Shown: positions 45,417 to 55,116 of the stretch, piece after piece
How the letters are laid out: each line of letters starts with the position of its first letter
Numbering within the stretch: the stretch's first letter is position 1
From: Algorimicrobium hallyeonense
Lineage (GTDB): Bacteria > Bacteroidota > Bacteroidia > Flavobacteriales > Flavobacteriaceae
Length of the DNA: 64,000 nucleotides
Direction: 5' to 3'
Assembly (NCBI RefSeq): GCF_042657385.1
Contig: NZ_JBHSLA010000001.1
Span: forward strand, 372,001-436,000
Program-made: the position numbers and the translations under genes
Notes under the pieces: generated by a model
The model's database searches: none
What the model saw: only the letters and a program-made list of their open reading frames with translations
Told to the model about the DNA's origin: nothing

Positions 45417-47814
45417 ATAGTGTATAGTGTAAAGACACCACAAAATTTCTTCCAGGAGATGCAATTCCGGAGGAATAGGTTTTATACCGTTGATCCGTAA
45501 TATTTTCCAATCCTGCTGTAACGGCAATACCGTCCTTAAATTGATAATGCGTTCGGACATTCAAGGTGTACCACGAAGGTGAAAAAGGATTTCCATTGGA
45601 ATCTTTGGCATATAAATAATCTTTAGCCTGTTCTGAAGGTGCTAATTGTTGGTATGATAATTCGCCATTAAAGTTCACAAACCCATCAATTTTAAAACGT
45701 TGCTTTTGCCATACTACATGCGCATTACCAAAGCGTGGCGCAACATGACGAATAGGAACTTCAATACGGTCGTCTTCTTCCGTACCTCCAATAATATTGT
45801 ACTGTGATAAGAATTTAACCGATTTTGAAAAATTGATATTTAGTCCCACTTCAAAACCATAAATCCATGCTTTTGATGCATTTTGAATAGCTTGAACCGT
45901 ACTCATTTCACCATCATATAAAATTTCAGATGCACCGTTTATGGTATAATCTCTTCGAACTAAAGCATTATCTAGAAATGTGTAATACGTTGCTAAATCT
46001 AAAATTACCACATCACTAAAGTTTAAGAGTAAGCCCAATTCACCACCATAAGCATATTCCGATTTCAAATTATTATTGGGCAGCACAACACTGCCTGGTT
46101 CAGAATCGAAAACCTTACCAATATCATCAACATTTGGCGCTCTAAAAGCGGTTGACGCATTCAATTTCCATTGTATCATGTTGCTAGGCATCCAGCTAAT
46201 ACCAGCTGTTCCCGTAAAGGCACCCGAATTAATTTCAGCTGTATTAAAAGGCAAGTTTAAATAGGCATTGTTTTCTGTGAAATCAGCTTTTGTTAAAACC
46301 TGATTATAGCGGATACCGGTTTGAAAAATAAGCTCGGAAGTCGGCTTGTATTTCAAACTCGTATAAGCAGCTAATGATTGCCAAGTAGCACCATCTGGAT
46401 ATCTAGAAACCGTTGGAATGCTAATTCCTGTGCTAATATCCTCTTCGTTACCACTAGAGTTTACCAAATTATACACATATTCGGCGCCATAAAAAAGGGC
46501 TGTTTTAGGGCTTAATTGTTTCTCCAAATCCAAGTTTGCCGAAAAAGCATTTACTTGCTCTTCCCTATTGTTTTTTATAACAGATTGAAAATCCCGATCA
46601 TGACGACTTTCCTTAAAGTGTTGAAATGCAAATGTAGCTTGAGCTTTATCATATAACATAGATTTGCTATTGGACTGCGTAACTTGCAAATTACTCATAA
46701 ACCATGCTTGCGGACCATAGTACCATTCGGCCGCTCTTAAGTTTCCATTTTTATATCGGATCAGTCTATCATAACGCGGATAATCTGACGTGGTAGAATA
46801 ATAGGCTCCAAAATCTACAAGCAGGTCATCGTCAGCTTCAAACCGGACTTTTTGAATGGCATGAAATTGATTGAAACCAGTTGGTTTTTGAATTTTAGAA
46901 TTTTCATTTATAATCACCTCATCTATACCGTTGACGGTTTGTACGTATTCCGGGCGTAAATAGTCTGTTGGGCCATGACTTCCCATTCGTAAATCGTCAA
47001 AATCACTATAACTAATACTGGTTAAAAACGCCCATTTTTTTAGTCCAAAATTAATATCTACATGACCTGTTTTTTCATTGTTGGCTGTTGCATATCGCGC
47101 TAAAGTATGACCTTTAATATAAATCTCATCTTTATAAGATAACTGTGGTTTTTTGGTATAGAAACCCATTACGCCTCCTATGGCATCACTACCATAAACT
47201 ACAGAACCTGCTCCTAACGTAATTTCCGTGTTTTGAATACTTAAGGGATCTATAGAAATAACATTTTGAAGGTTTCCACCTCTAAAAATGGCATTATTCA
47301 TCCGAACACCATCAACGGTAATTAAAAGTCTGTTAGTTGAAAATCCACGAATCATTGGGCTTCCACCTCCTAACTGACTTTTTTGAATATAGACATTTCC
47401 GGTTTCCTGCAGTAAATCAGCACTTGTTTGTGGGTTATCAAATTGGATTTCTTTAGCTGAAATATTGACAATCTTTTGAGGAATATCGCGTTTACTTTGC
47501 TCGAATTTTGAAGCTGAAATTACAACCTCATCTAGTCCAACACGACCTTTTAATGTGATGACATTATTCTGAATTTGATTTTTGGGCAACTCTAAAAGAT
47601 GGTAATTATCAGCTTGAAATTCTAGGATATCTTGACTAGAAAACGCATCCAAATGGGCCTCACCATTTAGATTTGTGATTACAGATTCAGTCGTATTTGA
47701 AATGATAACACCAGGAATTGGTAAGTTGGTATCTGTTTCTAAAACTGTTATTTGCTGGGCTTGACTAAAAAACACGCAAAGCAAACACAAACTGAAAACA
47801 AATTGAACTTTCAT
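45415..47814 (-). CDS. TonB-dependent receptor (heme/siderophore-type plug)
   Basis: A 799-residue outer-membrane transporter. A signal peptide (about 1-19) precedes a carboxypeptidase-like regulatory domain (about 22-95), then a plug with VGLDEVVISASKFEQSKRD, PMIRGFSTNRLLITVDGVRM and GAGSVVYGSDAIGGVMGFYT, and a barrel ending VVSLHYTL. The plug resembles heme/hemoglobin-type receptors (HmuR group), but no heme-specific partner is nearby, so substrate is unassigned. It lies 21 bp behind recO, in the porZ-recO operon. Confidence 0.9.
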   Translation of the reverse strand: MKVQFVFSLCLLCVFFSQAQQITVLETDTNLPIPGVIISNTTESVITNLNGEAHLDAFSSQDILEFQADNYHLLELPKNQIQNNVITLKGRVGLDEVVISASKFEQSKRDIPQKIVNISAKEIQFDNPQTSADLLQETGNVYIQKSQLGGGSPMIRGFSTNRLLITVDGVRMNNAIFRGGNLQNVISIDPLSIQNTEITLGAGSVVYGSDAIGGVMGFYTKKPQLSYKDEIYIKGHTLARYATANNEKTGHVDINFGLKKWAFLTSISYSDFDDLRMGSHGPTDYLRPEYVQTVNGIDEVIINENSKIQKPTGFNQFHAIQKVRFEADDDLLVDFGAYYSTTSDYPRYDRLIRYKNGNLRAAEWYYGPQAWFMSNLQVTQSNSKSMLYDKAQATFAFQHFKESRHDRDFQSVIKNNREEQVNAFSANLDLEKQLSPKTALFYGAEYVYNLVNSSGNEEDISTGISIPTVSRYPDGATWQSLAAYTSLKYKPTSELIFQTGIRYNQVLTKADFTENNAYLNLPFNTAEINSGAFTGTAGISWMPSNMIQWKLNASTAFRAPNVDDIGKVFDSEPGSVVLPNNNLKSEYAYGGELGLLLNFSDVVILDLATYYTFLDNALVRRDYTINGASEILYDGEMSTVQAIQNASKAWIYGFEVGLNINFSKSVKFLSQYNIIGGTEEDDRIEVPIRHVAPRFGNAHVVWQKQRFKIDGFVNFNGELSYQQLAPSEQAKDYLYAKDSNGNPFSPSWYTLNVRTHYQFKDGIAVTAGLENITDQRYKTYSSGIASPGRNFVVSLHYTL

Positions 47815-47835
47815 AAAATGAGGGTTAATTGGTAT

Positions 47836-48552
47836 TTATCTAAACACTTGGTTAAATATTTGCAGAGATTTTGGTTTTCTAAAATACCCCAAGTGTAACT
47901 CGTAATATTGCATAAGCATATTAAGGAAAGCTTGGCGTTGTTCTGCTTGTAATTTAACTGTATTTAAGGCATCAAAATTCATGCCTAACAACTCTTTTAA
48001 TAAGATATTGTTTTCAGCTGAAACCGCATATATATGGGTTTTACTCGGTTCAAAATATCCCGATTGCAAATTAAAAACACCTGTTTCTACATGATCAGTA
48101 TCTGGATAAAAACCCAAATATTTAGTGAGCTTTAAAAGAAATAACAAATGAAAATTAGCATAATTGGGTTCAGAGTCCAACCATTGTAAAGCGGTTTCCA
48201 AATAATCGAAAAGTAGATTATTCTGTTCTTCCTCTTTTAACACATTGGCTAATACTTCTGATAAAAATAACACGATACTACTCTTTATAACGTTGGTGTG
48301 GAGTGTGTTATAAATAAAACTCGATTTCACTTCTTTTATATAATGAAGCGACTGATTGGGCTTATAGATTTCTACAATTTCAATCTGCGACAATAACTGG
48401 TAATAGGCAATGGATCCAGAGCGTTTACTTTTAAACGCACCGCGGATTAAATAACTAGACAAACCTCTGTGTTGCGTATAACAGTTGACTATTAAATCAT
48501 TATCACGATATTTGATTTTTGATAGTACAATGGCTTTTTCTGATGCAGACAT
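47836..48552 (-). CDS. recO: DNA repair protein RecO
   Basis: RecO anneals single strands and helps load RecA at gaps with RecR. The 238-residue protein has the N-terminal OB-fold (EKAIVLSKIKYRDNDLIVNCYTQHRGLSSYLIRGA) and an alpha-helical C-terminal domain. The zinc-finger cysteines present in some RecO proteins are absent. Its start overlaps the porZ stop (TAATG at 48550-48554), indicating coupled translation. Confidence 0.93.
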   Translation of the reverse strand: MSASEKAIVLSKIKYRDNDLIVNCYTQHRGLSSYLIRGAFKSKRSGSIAYYQLLSQIEIVEIYKPNQSLHYIKEVKSSFIYNTLHTNVIKSSIVLFLSEVLANVLKEEEQNNLLFDYLETALQWLDSEPNYANFHLLFLLKLTKYLGFYPDTDHVETGVFNLQSGYFEPSKTHIYAVSAENNILLKELLGMNFDALNTVKLQAEQRQAFLNMLMQYYELHLGYFRKPKSLQIFNQVFR

Positions 48553-50927
48553 TAGCGCACAACCATTACTTTAATAACCTTTGTTTCAAAGGTATCCAAA
48601 TCGGAAAGCATTACTAGATAAACACCTGTTTTTACAACATTATTTGCTAGGTTATTACCATTCCAATACGCAATTCCACCATCAATTTCTAAATTGTAAC
48701 CTTTGTATCTTGAGTTGGTTCTGGATTGGGCTTCAGCCACCAAATTCCCTTCAATATCGGTAATTTTAATATTGACGTTTTCAGAAATATCTTTAATTTT
48801 TACTTTTTCTTCTGTGATATTAAATGTTGGTCGCACAGGATTTGGATATACATAAGCATTTGCCAAGGTTTGTTGGGTTTCTGAACTACCAGAACCGAAG
48901 GATACCAGACCATTTCGAGTCGCAAAATACACATCACCATTTATCTCGTCTATTGAAATATCCGTAATGTCATTACTTGGTAACGGTGAATTATCTTTTG
49001 TAAAATGACGAATGGTATTTTGACCATCAGCTGAAAAATAAAAAACCCCCGAACCAATGGCGGCAATCCATTTGTTATTAGCACCATCCACTTCAATATC
49101 GGATACAAACTGCTGATATAATAATTCTTTTGGGACACCATCTTCCAAAATGATAATATCTTGAACCTGCGGATTACTTTCCGAAAAGAAACTAGTAGTA
49201 TTATATATAACACGTAAACCATTACTGGTTCCTATCCATACTTGATTGTTTTTATCCATGGCTACAGATGTCACATAGGGTGTTGGCATGTTTTGACTGT
49301 CTTCCACTATGTTTTTAAATTCGCCGTTTCCACTTAAGTTTAACCCAATTATCCCAGCACTATAGGAACCAAAAAATACGTTCCCCGATCGATCAAAAAC
49401 AATATCTGAAAACCCTAAATTACTAGTGGGTGAATTTATTATATTTGTTAGATCATATGATGTCCAGAAACCATCTTTAAATCTATTTAAAGGGCTTTCA
49501 ACACGTCCGTTGGTAACCCACAAGGCACCTTCTCGATCGTAATCTGCAGTCAGTGTCAAACATAATTCGGCTGCAAAAGGGACAATGGTACTATTGTTTT
49601 CGTCGTATATACCCATAATTTCATTATTTTGAATATCCAATAATCCCGAATAATATGAGCTGATATAAACTTGTTCAGGATTAAAAGGGTTAATGGCTAT
49701 ATCAGATAAATAAAAAGGAATTTGTACAGCTGCTAAAATAGAATCGTAAGGCTTATTAATCCATTGTTCATTTTTATAATTACTTAAACCAGTTCTAGCA
49801 ATGCCCCCAGCAAAACTAAAAGAAGCTGAAAAGCCTCCAAATGTGCACCAAAGATTACTGTTTTCAATTTCGACAGAAAAAACTGTGTTTAACAATGGTC
49901 CATCCGGATGGATTTCATTAAAATTTGTTAAATCGTTTAAATTAGTTTCTAAAATTCCAAAACCAGGTTTTCCTTGATTAAAAATATTTTTGGTCCCAAT
50001 ATAAAGTTGATTGTCATTAAAAATTGTAGCACATGAAAATTCAGTTGGATAGTCTGCAGTGGGATTTACTACAGCTATTTCACTAAATTCATTATCGTAA
50101 ATGAACGCTTTATTCTTTTCAGTAACTAATAATTTATTATCTACGCTCGTCATATCATTTGGTAATGTATTATACCTAATTAAAACAGAAAACAGATTAT
50201 CTTCACCAATCCTATATAGATAATGGTCATTTCTTATTGTGTACAAATTATTTTCAACTTCTTGAATAAACCGATAATTTCCTGCTCGAATCCTATTCCA
50301 CTCCTGAAAATCAATTAAATCTGGACTTGATATTAAAGCCTTTCTAACACCTCCATTATCATAACATGCTGCGTAAATAAAATCATTGTAAACAGCGGTT
50401 TGGTTAACCTGTATTTGAGAACCACCGTCTCCTATAAAATAGGTGTCACCAAATTCCAAATTCTCTAAATCGTACACTGAAATACCATAATCCGTGGACA
50501 CATATACGAGATTATTTACCACATTAAAATGATTAATTCTTTTCCTATCTGGCGGAATATTTTGCTTGTCTTTAATATCTACAATACTTAAAATATCAAC
50601 ATCATCTTCAAAAAATAGTTCCATTAATCCATTCTCAAAACCAACAAGCACTAAACCATAAGCCTCACTGTAATAAATTGTGGTGATTAGCTCCCCAGAT
50701 AACCCATTAATGGTAGTAATTTGTTCCATTTCTCGCGAAACAGTATCAAAACTAAAGATGGCATTATCTGATGCGACATACATTTTAGTTTCACCTCTTG
50801 AAACACTCTGAATATTTAGAAATGAGAAATGCCCTTTCCAATCTGCTGAATAATCTTGGCTAAAAACCATATTAGACACTAGAAAAAGTGCTAAAATAAA
50901 AAATAGCTTGTTTTGAATTATCTTCAT
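48552..50927 (-). CDS. porZ: PorZ-like T9SS protein (two-component-type beta-propellers, sorting domain)
   Basis: A 791-residue secreted protein with a signal peptide (about 1-23). Two regulator-type seven-bladed propellers are indicated by repeated motifs such as DNAIFSFDTVSREMEQITTI, YISSYYSGLLDIQNN, GSYSAGIIGL and VWIGTSNGLRVIYN. The C-terminal 90 residues form a T9SS type A sorting domain (YVYPNPVRP, KTGVYLVML). Size and layout match P. gingivalis PorZ, part of the surface attachment complex that handles anionic LPS during cargo anchoring. Placement before recO is typical of flavobacteria. The divergent neighbours are O-acyltransferase genes. Confidence 0.88.
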   Translation of the reverse strand: MKIIQNKLFFILALFLVSNMVFSQDYSADWKGHFSFLNIQSVSRGETKMYVASDNAIFSFDTVSREMEQITTINGLSGELITTIYYSEAYGLVLVGFENGLMELFFEDDVDILSIVDIKDKQNIPPDRKRINHFNVVNNLVYVSTDYGISVYDLENLEFGDTYFIGDGGSQIQVNQTAVYNDFIYAACYDNGGVRKALISSPDLIDFQEWNRIRAGNYRFIQEVENNLYTIRNDHYLYRIGEDNLFSVLIRYNTLPNDMTSVDNKLLVTEKNKAFIYDNEFSEIAVVNPTADYPTEFSCATIFNDNQLYIGTKNIFNQGKPGFGILETNLNDLTNFNEIHPDGPLLNTVFSVEIENSNLWCTFGGFSASFSFAGGIARTGLSNYKNEQWINKPYDSILAAVQIPFYLSDIAINPFNPEQVYISSYYSGLLDIQNNEIMGIYDENNSTIVPFAAELCLTLTADYDREGALWVTNGRVESPLNRFKDGFWTSYDLTNIINSPTSNLGFSDIVFDRSGNVFFGSYSAGIIGLNLSGNGEFKNIVEDSQNMPTPYVTSVAMDKNNQVWIGTSNGLRVIYNTTSFFSESNPQVQDIIILEDGVPKELLYQQFVSDIEVDGANNKWIAAIGSGVFYFSADGQNTIRHFTKDNSPLPSNDITDISIDEINGDVYFATRNGLVSFGSGSSETQQTLANAYVYPNPVRPTFNITEEKVKIKDISENVNIKITDIEGNLVAEAQSRTNSRYKGYNLEIDGGIAYWNGNNLANNVVKTGVYLVMLSDLDTFETKVIKVMVVR

Positions 50928-50959
50928 TAAAGTTCGGTGTTTTTTAAAGCGTATAGTTT

Positions 50960-50996
50960 AAACCAAAAATACTATATTTTATTGTATTTTTGGTTT
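50960..50996. promoter_or_regulatory. Divergent promoter pair within a perfect 13-bp inverted repeat
   Basis: Arms AAACCAAAAATAC (50960-50972) and its exact complement (50984-50996) flank an 11-nt AT spacer. Each arm holds a -7 element, TATTTTTG: 50985-50992 on the plus strand for the MBOAT gene and 50964-50971 on the minus strand for porZ. The symmetrical design suggests a regulator site or back-to-back promoters. Confidence 0.6.
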
Positions 50997-51015
50997 TATT
51001 AACTAGGCTTATTTA

Positions 51016-52440
51016 ATGTTATTTAGCAGTCCTATATTTTTATTTTTATTTCTTCCGCTTGTATTGTTTGTCTATTTTTTAACACCTAAAAAATTTAAAA
51101 ACTTTACACTTTTAGCTTTTAGCCTTGTTTTTTATACGTGGGGAGAAAAAGAATTAGTCCTGCTAATCCTACTATCAGCGGCTGTAGATTACATTAGCGG
51201 TTTAATTATCAGCAAAGGAAAAAGGAAACTTGGTTTATATATTTCTATTACATTTAATATATCCATTCTACTCTATTTTAAGTATGCCAATTTTATTTCC
51301 AGTAACCTAATTAGCCTTTTAGAAGGTTTTAATATGAGTCCAGAGGGTGCTTTAAATTTCTCCAATATTGCGCTGCCAATAGGTATTAGTTTTTACACCT
51401 TCCAAACCATGTCTTATACCATTGATGTCTATCGCGGTCAGGTAAAAGCATGTAAAAATTTTATTGATTTCGCAACTTATGTCACTTTATTTCCACAACT
51501 CATTGCTGGTCCAATTGTAAGGTATGCTGTAATTGAAAAAGAGTTAAAAAGTAGAACGGTAACCACATCGCTTTTCTATGAAGGCGCAGAACGTTTTATA
51601 ATTGGTCTTTCTAAAAAAATGATTATCGCCAATAATTGTGCGGTTTTGGCAGACGCCATTTTTAATTTACCACCATCTGAATCTTCTATGCTTATTGCTT
51701 GGCTGGGAACTATAGTTTATAGTTTTCAAATTTATTTCGATTTTTCAGGATATTCTGATATGGCAATAGGATTAGGCAAAATGTTTGGTTTTAATTTTCC
51801 CGAAAACTTTAATTACCCCTATATTTCGAAATCCATCAGAGAATTTTGGAGACGTTGGCATATAACACTTTCAAATTGGTTTAAAGATTATTTATATATT
51901 TCCCTTGGAGGAAGTCGAGAAGGCAAATGGCGCACCTACACCAATTTAATTATTGTATTCTTTGTTACAGGCTTATGGCATGGTGCTAATTGGACTTTTA
52001 TATTTTGGGGACTTTTCCATGGTTTATTTATCATCATTGAATGGAATTTTAAAGACACGGATTCAAAGCGCCCGGCGTTTTTATCGCATTTATATTTTCT
52101 TTTCGTTTTAAATATTTCTTGGGTGTTTTTTAGAAACGACACCATGACTGATGCGTTCCATTATTTGATGACCATGTTCAATTTCTCACTTGAAACCAAT
52201 ACAGCTTTTTTAAGCTTTTATTTAACCAAAGAAATGTTAATTGTACTATTTGCCGCACTTTTACTATCCACACCAATTTATAAAAAGATAGTTTCTGGTG
52301 TTTTTAACTCCAACCTAACATCGGGCACTAAAAACATGTTTTTACCATTAAAATTAATTGGTCTTTTTATTCTCTTATTTATATGTTTCACTTACATAGC
52401 AACCGATTCTTATAACCCGTTTATATATTTCCGCTTTTAA
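51016..52440 (+). CDS. MBOAT-family O-acyltransferase (AlgI-like)
   Basis: A 474-residue inner-membrane protein with about 10-12 membrane segments. Landmarks are GISFYTFQTMSYTIDVYRG (near 125), FPQLIAGPIVRY, FWRRWHITLSNWFKDYLY, and the catalytic His322 in VTGLWHGANWTF. AlgI-type proteins pass acetyl groups across the membrane for transfer to polysaccharide. The AlgJ-like partner overlaps by one base. No alginate synthesis genes are here, so another surface glycan is the likely acceptor; porZ next door suggests LPS (inference). Confidence 0.93.
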   Translation: MLFSSPIFLFLFLPLVLFVYFLTPKKFKNFTLLAFSLVFYTWGEKELVLLILLSAAVDYISGLIISKGKRKLGLYISITFNISILLYFKYANFISSNLISLLEGFNMSPEGALNFSNIALPIGISFYTFQTMSYTIDVYRGQVKACKNFIDFATYVTLFPQLIAGPIVRYAVIEKELKSRTVTTSLFYEGAERFIIGLSKKMIIANNCAVLADAIFNLPPSESSMLIAWLGTIVYSFQIYFDFSGYSDMAIGLGKMFGFNFPENFNYPYISKSIREFWRRWHITLSNWFKDYLYISLGGSREGKWRTYTNLIIVFFVTGLWHGANWTFIFWGLFHGLFIIIEWNFKDTDSKRPAFLSHLYFLFVLNISWVFFRNDTMTDAFHYLMTMFNFSLETNTAFLSFYLTKEMLIVLFAALLLSTPIYKKIVSGVFNSNLTSGTKNMFLPLKLIGLFILLFICFTYIATDSYNPFIYFRF

Positions 52441-53504
52441 TGAAAAACAAACAAAACATATTACATTGGCTTTTTATTATCATTTTTATAATGATGATAG
52501 TAGCACCTAATGTGGTTATGTTTTTCAAATTGGAAACAACGGAAAATAATGAAAATAGAGCTTTTCAAGAAGTACCAAATTTTGATTTAAACCAACCAAT
52601 CCATTCCCTTACTGAATTTAAAAATTACTACACAGAAAACTTCGGATTAAAAACCACATTGGTAAACAACTATATTGATTTTAAATCTCATACGCTTCAA
52701 GAAACTCCTATGCCAAATAAAGTGGTAAAAGGTTTAAATGGCTGGTATTTTTTAGGAAACAGCTATAACAATTCACTTAATAATGCCTTTGGAAACAATA
52801 CTTTTAATACAGAAGAACTCCAAGAAATTAGTAGAAGAATTTTAGAACTTAAAACCTATTTAAACAACCATAATATTGCATTTTATATCGTTGTGCCACC
52901 TAATAAAAACACGGTTTACAGGGAACAATTACCATACCAATTTAAGGTCTATGAATCCAATTTAAGTGTCTTAAAAAATTATTTAAAAGCACAAATAAAT
53001 TTCGAAATCATAGATTTAACTAGGTCAATGATAGCCGAGAAAAACACCAATCAATTATACTTAAAAACAGATTCCCACTGGAATGAATTTGGTGCATTTA
53101 TTGGTTATCAAGAAACCATGAAGACTATAAATAAAGATTATGCGATTCCAACTGTTACCCTAGAAGATTATAACATTCAAGTTAAGCCCGTTAAGCAAGG
53201 TGATATTATAAAAATGATTAATCTGAATATAGAAGAAACTGCGCCAACACTTACAAAAAAAGCATCATCAATTAATGCTGCTAAAAACAACCATGCTAAC
53301 CCGAAGCTTTTTATGCATTATGATTCATTCTCTTATAATTGGATGCCCTATTTTAATGAAAGTTTTCACGCTATTAATTATGTGAAAAATTACACTGTAA
53401 ATAAAAAACAGATTGAAGAAGAAAAACCTGATATCGTAATTTTCGAAATTGTTGAACGAAATATAGATGTTCTGTTTAAGAAAAAAAGCCTCCTAGAAAA
53501 CTAG
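52440..53504 (+). CDS. AlgJ/AlgX-like O-acetyltransferase (SGNH-like) partner
   Basis: A 354-residue protein with one N-terminal membrane anchor (about 8-30) and a periplasmic SGNH-type domain. Visible pieces: NGWYFLGN near 100, PPNKNTVYREQLP near 155, the catalytic Asp-His pair in LKTDSHWNEFGAF, and the serine motif MHYDSFSYNWMPYF near the end. The order of blocks (D..H before S) matches AlgJ/AlgX/DHHW proteins. It overlaps the MBOAT gene (TAATG), so the pair is translated together. Probably takes acetyl groups from the MBOAT protein and esterifies a glycan. Confidence 0.87.
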   Translation: MKNKQNILHWLFIIIFIMMIVAPNVVMFFKLETTENNENRAFQEVPNFDLNQPIHSLTEFKNYYTENFGLKTTLVNNYIDFKSHTLQETPMPNKVVKGLNGWYFLGNSYNNSLNNAFGNNTFNTEELQEISRRILELKTYLNNHNIAFYIVVPPNKNTVYREQLPYQFKVYESNLSVLKNYLKAQINFEIIDLTRSMIAEKNTNQLYLKTDSHWNEFGAFIGYQETMKTINKDYAIPTVTLEDYNIQVKPVKQGDIIKMINLNIEETAPTLTKKASSINAAKNNHANPKLFMHYDSFSYNWMPYFNESFHAINYVKNYTVNKKQIEEEKPDIVIFEIVERNIDVLFKKKSLLEN

Positions 53505-53513
53505 GAGACCCTT
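53490..53513 (+). terminator. Terminator overlapping the end of the AlgJ-like gene
   Basis: A 7-bp perfect stem (CTCCTAG, loop AAAA, CTAGGAG) at 53490-53507. The stop codon (53502-53504) lies inside the right arm, so the coding sequence doubles as terminator. The T-run that follows is short (CCCTTTATAT). Confidence 0.6.
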
Positions 53514-53535
53514 TATATCCAAGTGTTTCATTAAT

Positions 53536-54879
53536 TTAAACAACACCTTGAGCGAGCATGGCATCGGCTACTTTTACAAAACCAGCAATATTTGCTCCTT
53601 TTACATAGTTTATATAGCCATCATCTTGTTTACCATAGGTAACACAAGATTCATGAATAGCATCCATAATATCATGTAATTTATCATCTACCTCTTCGCG
53701 AGTCCAATTATAACGCAATGAATTTTGGCTCATCTCTAAACCTGATGTAGCAACACCTCCAGCATTAGATGCTTTTCCTGGCGCAAACATAACTTGAGCT
53801 TTTTGAAAGGCTTCAATGGCTTCTGGTGTTGCAGGCATATTTGCGCCTTCAGCTACAACAGTCACTTTATTTTTAATCAACGTATTTGCTTCCGCTTCAT
53901 TTAACTCATTTTGAGTGGCACACGGCATAGCAACATCACAAGCCACTGACCATGGCCTGTCACCACTATAGAATTTAGCAGATGAATATTTAGTTAAGTA
54001 ATCACTAATACGTCCTCTTTGAACATTTTTAATGTCCATTATATAAGCTAGTTTTTCCGCATCAATTCCGGCTTTATCATGAATATAACCTGAAGAATCA
54101 GACATTGTTACAACCTTACCTCCTAATTCCGTAATTTTCTCGCAAGCATATTGGGCAACGTTTCCAGAACCCGAGACTACTACCGTTTTACCTTTTAACG
54201 AATCGCCTTTAGTAGCTAGCATGTTTTGCGCAAAATATACACAGCCATAACCGGTGGCTTCTGGACGAATTAATGATCCTCCAAAAGAGATTCCTTTACC
54301 AGTTATAACGCCCGTAAATTCATTACGCAATCGCTTGTACTGACCAAACATAAAACCAACCTCACGACCTCCAACACCTATATCACCGGCTGGAACATCT
54401 GTATTTGGACCAATATGCCGAAACAATTCAGACATAAAAGATTGGCAAAAACGCATAACTTCATTATCACTTTTTCCTTTCGGGTCAAAATCTGACCCAC
54501 CCTTCCCGCCACCCATGGGCAAGGTGGTTAAAGAGTTTTTAAACACTTGTTCGAAACCTAAAAACTTTAAAATACTTAAGTTTACAGATGGATGAAAACG
54601 CAACCCTCCTTTATAGGGTCCAATAGCCGAGTTGAATTCCACTCTAAATCCTCTATTTACTTGAGTTTGTCCTTGATCATCAATCCAAGGAACTCGAAAT
54701 ACAATAGTACGCTCCGGCTCCACCATCCGTTCTAACAACATTTTTCCCTTATATTTAGGGTTTTCTTCAATAAAAGGAATTACAGCTTCCGCAACTTCGT
54801 GTACAGCTTGTAGAAATTCAGGTTCATGGCCATCTTTCTTTTTTACCAAGTTTAAAAAAGTGTCAATTTTATCTTTCAT
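53536..54879 (-). CDS. gdhA: NADP-specific glutamate dehydrogenase
   Basis: Reductive amination of 2-oxoglutarate to glutamate, central to ammonium assimilation. The 447-residue protein matches the hexameric bacterial type I enzyme. Catalytic Lys126 is in MGGGKGGSDF and the catalytic Asp in PAGDIGVGGREVGFM near 166; the Rossmann domain has VVSGSGNVAQYA. It is monocistronic, with a TATATTTG -7 element upstream. Confidence 0.96.
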   Translation of the reverse strand: MKDKIDTFLNLVKKKDGHEPEFLQAVHEVAEAVIPFIEENPKYKGKMLLERMVEPERTIVFRVPWIDDQGQTQVNRGFRVEFNSAIGPYKGGLRFHPSVNLSILKFLGFEQVFKNSLTTLPMGGGKGGSDFDPKGKSDNEVMRFCQSFMSELFRHIGPNTDVPAGDIGVGGREVGFMFGQYKRLRNEFTGVITGKGISFGGSLIRPEATGYGCVYFAQNMLATKGDSLKGKTVVVSGSGNVAQYACEKITELGGKVVTMSDSSGYIHDKAGIDAEKLAYIMDIKNVQRGRISDYLTKYSSAKFYSGDRPWSVACDVAMPCATQNELNEAEANTLIKNKVTVVAEGANMPATPEAIEAFQKAQVMFAPGKASNAGGVATSGLEMSQNSLRYNWTREEVDDKLHDIMDAIHESCVTYGKQDDGYINYVKGANIAGFVKVADAMLAQGVV

Positions 54880-54925
54880 TTATGTTTTACTTTAAAAAAT
54901 TTTATAATAATTAGTTATATAGCTA

Positions 54926-54933
54926 CAAATATA
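54926..54933 (-). promoter_or_regulatory. Predicted -7 element for gdhA
   Basis: Minus-strand TATATTTG matches TAnnTTTG, 46 nt upstream of the gdhA ATG. No TTG at the -33 position. Confidence 0.5.
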
Positions 54934-55053
54934 CATTATCTTTAAAAAACATCGTTTATTTTTTTATTATTCATAATTGTAACATCTTTAAAATAATTTG
55001 TTTTTTTAAGAGTTAATTACATACATTTATACTCGTAATTGCGAAATAAATTT

Positions 55054-55083
55054 GGGTAGTTACGTCTATTTTATATATTTGTT
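55054..55083 (+). promoter_or_regulatory. Consensus Bacteroidetes promoter for the 55117 gene
   Basis: TTG at 55054-55056, a 19-nt spacer and TATATTTG at 55076-55083. The ATG is 33 nt further on. Confidence 0.7.
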
Positions 55084-55116
55084 AGTAATTTGCTCTAAAC
55101 ACATGAGAATCAGACT

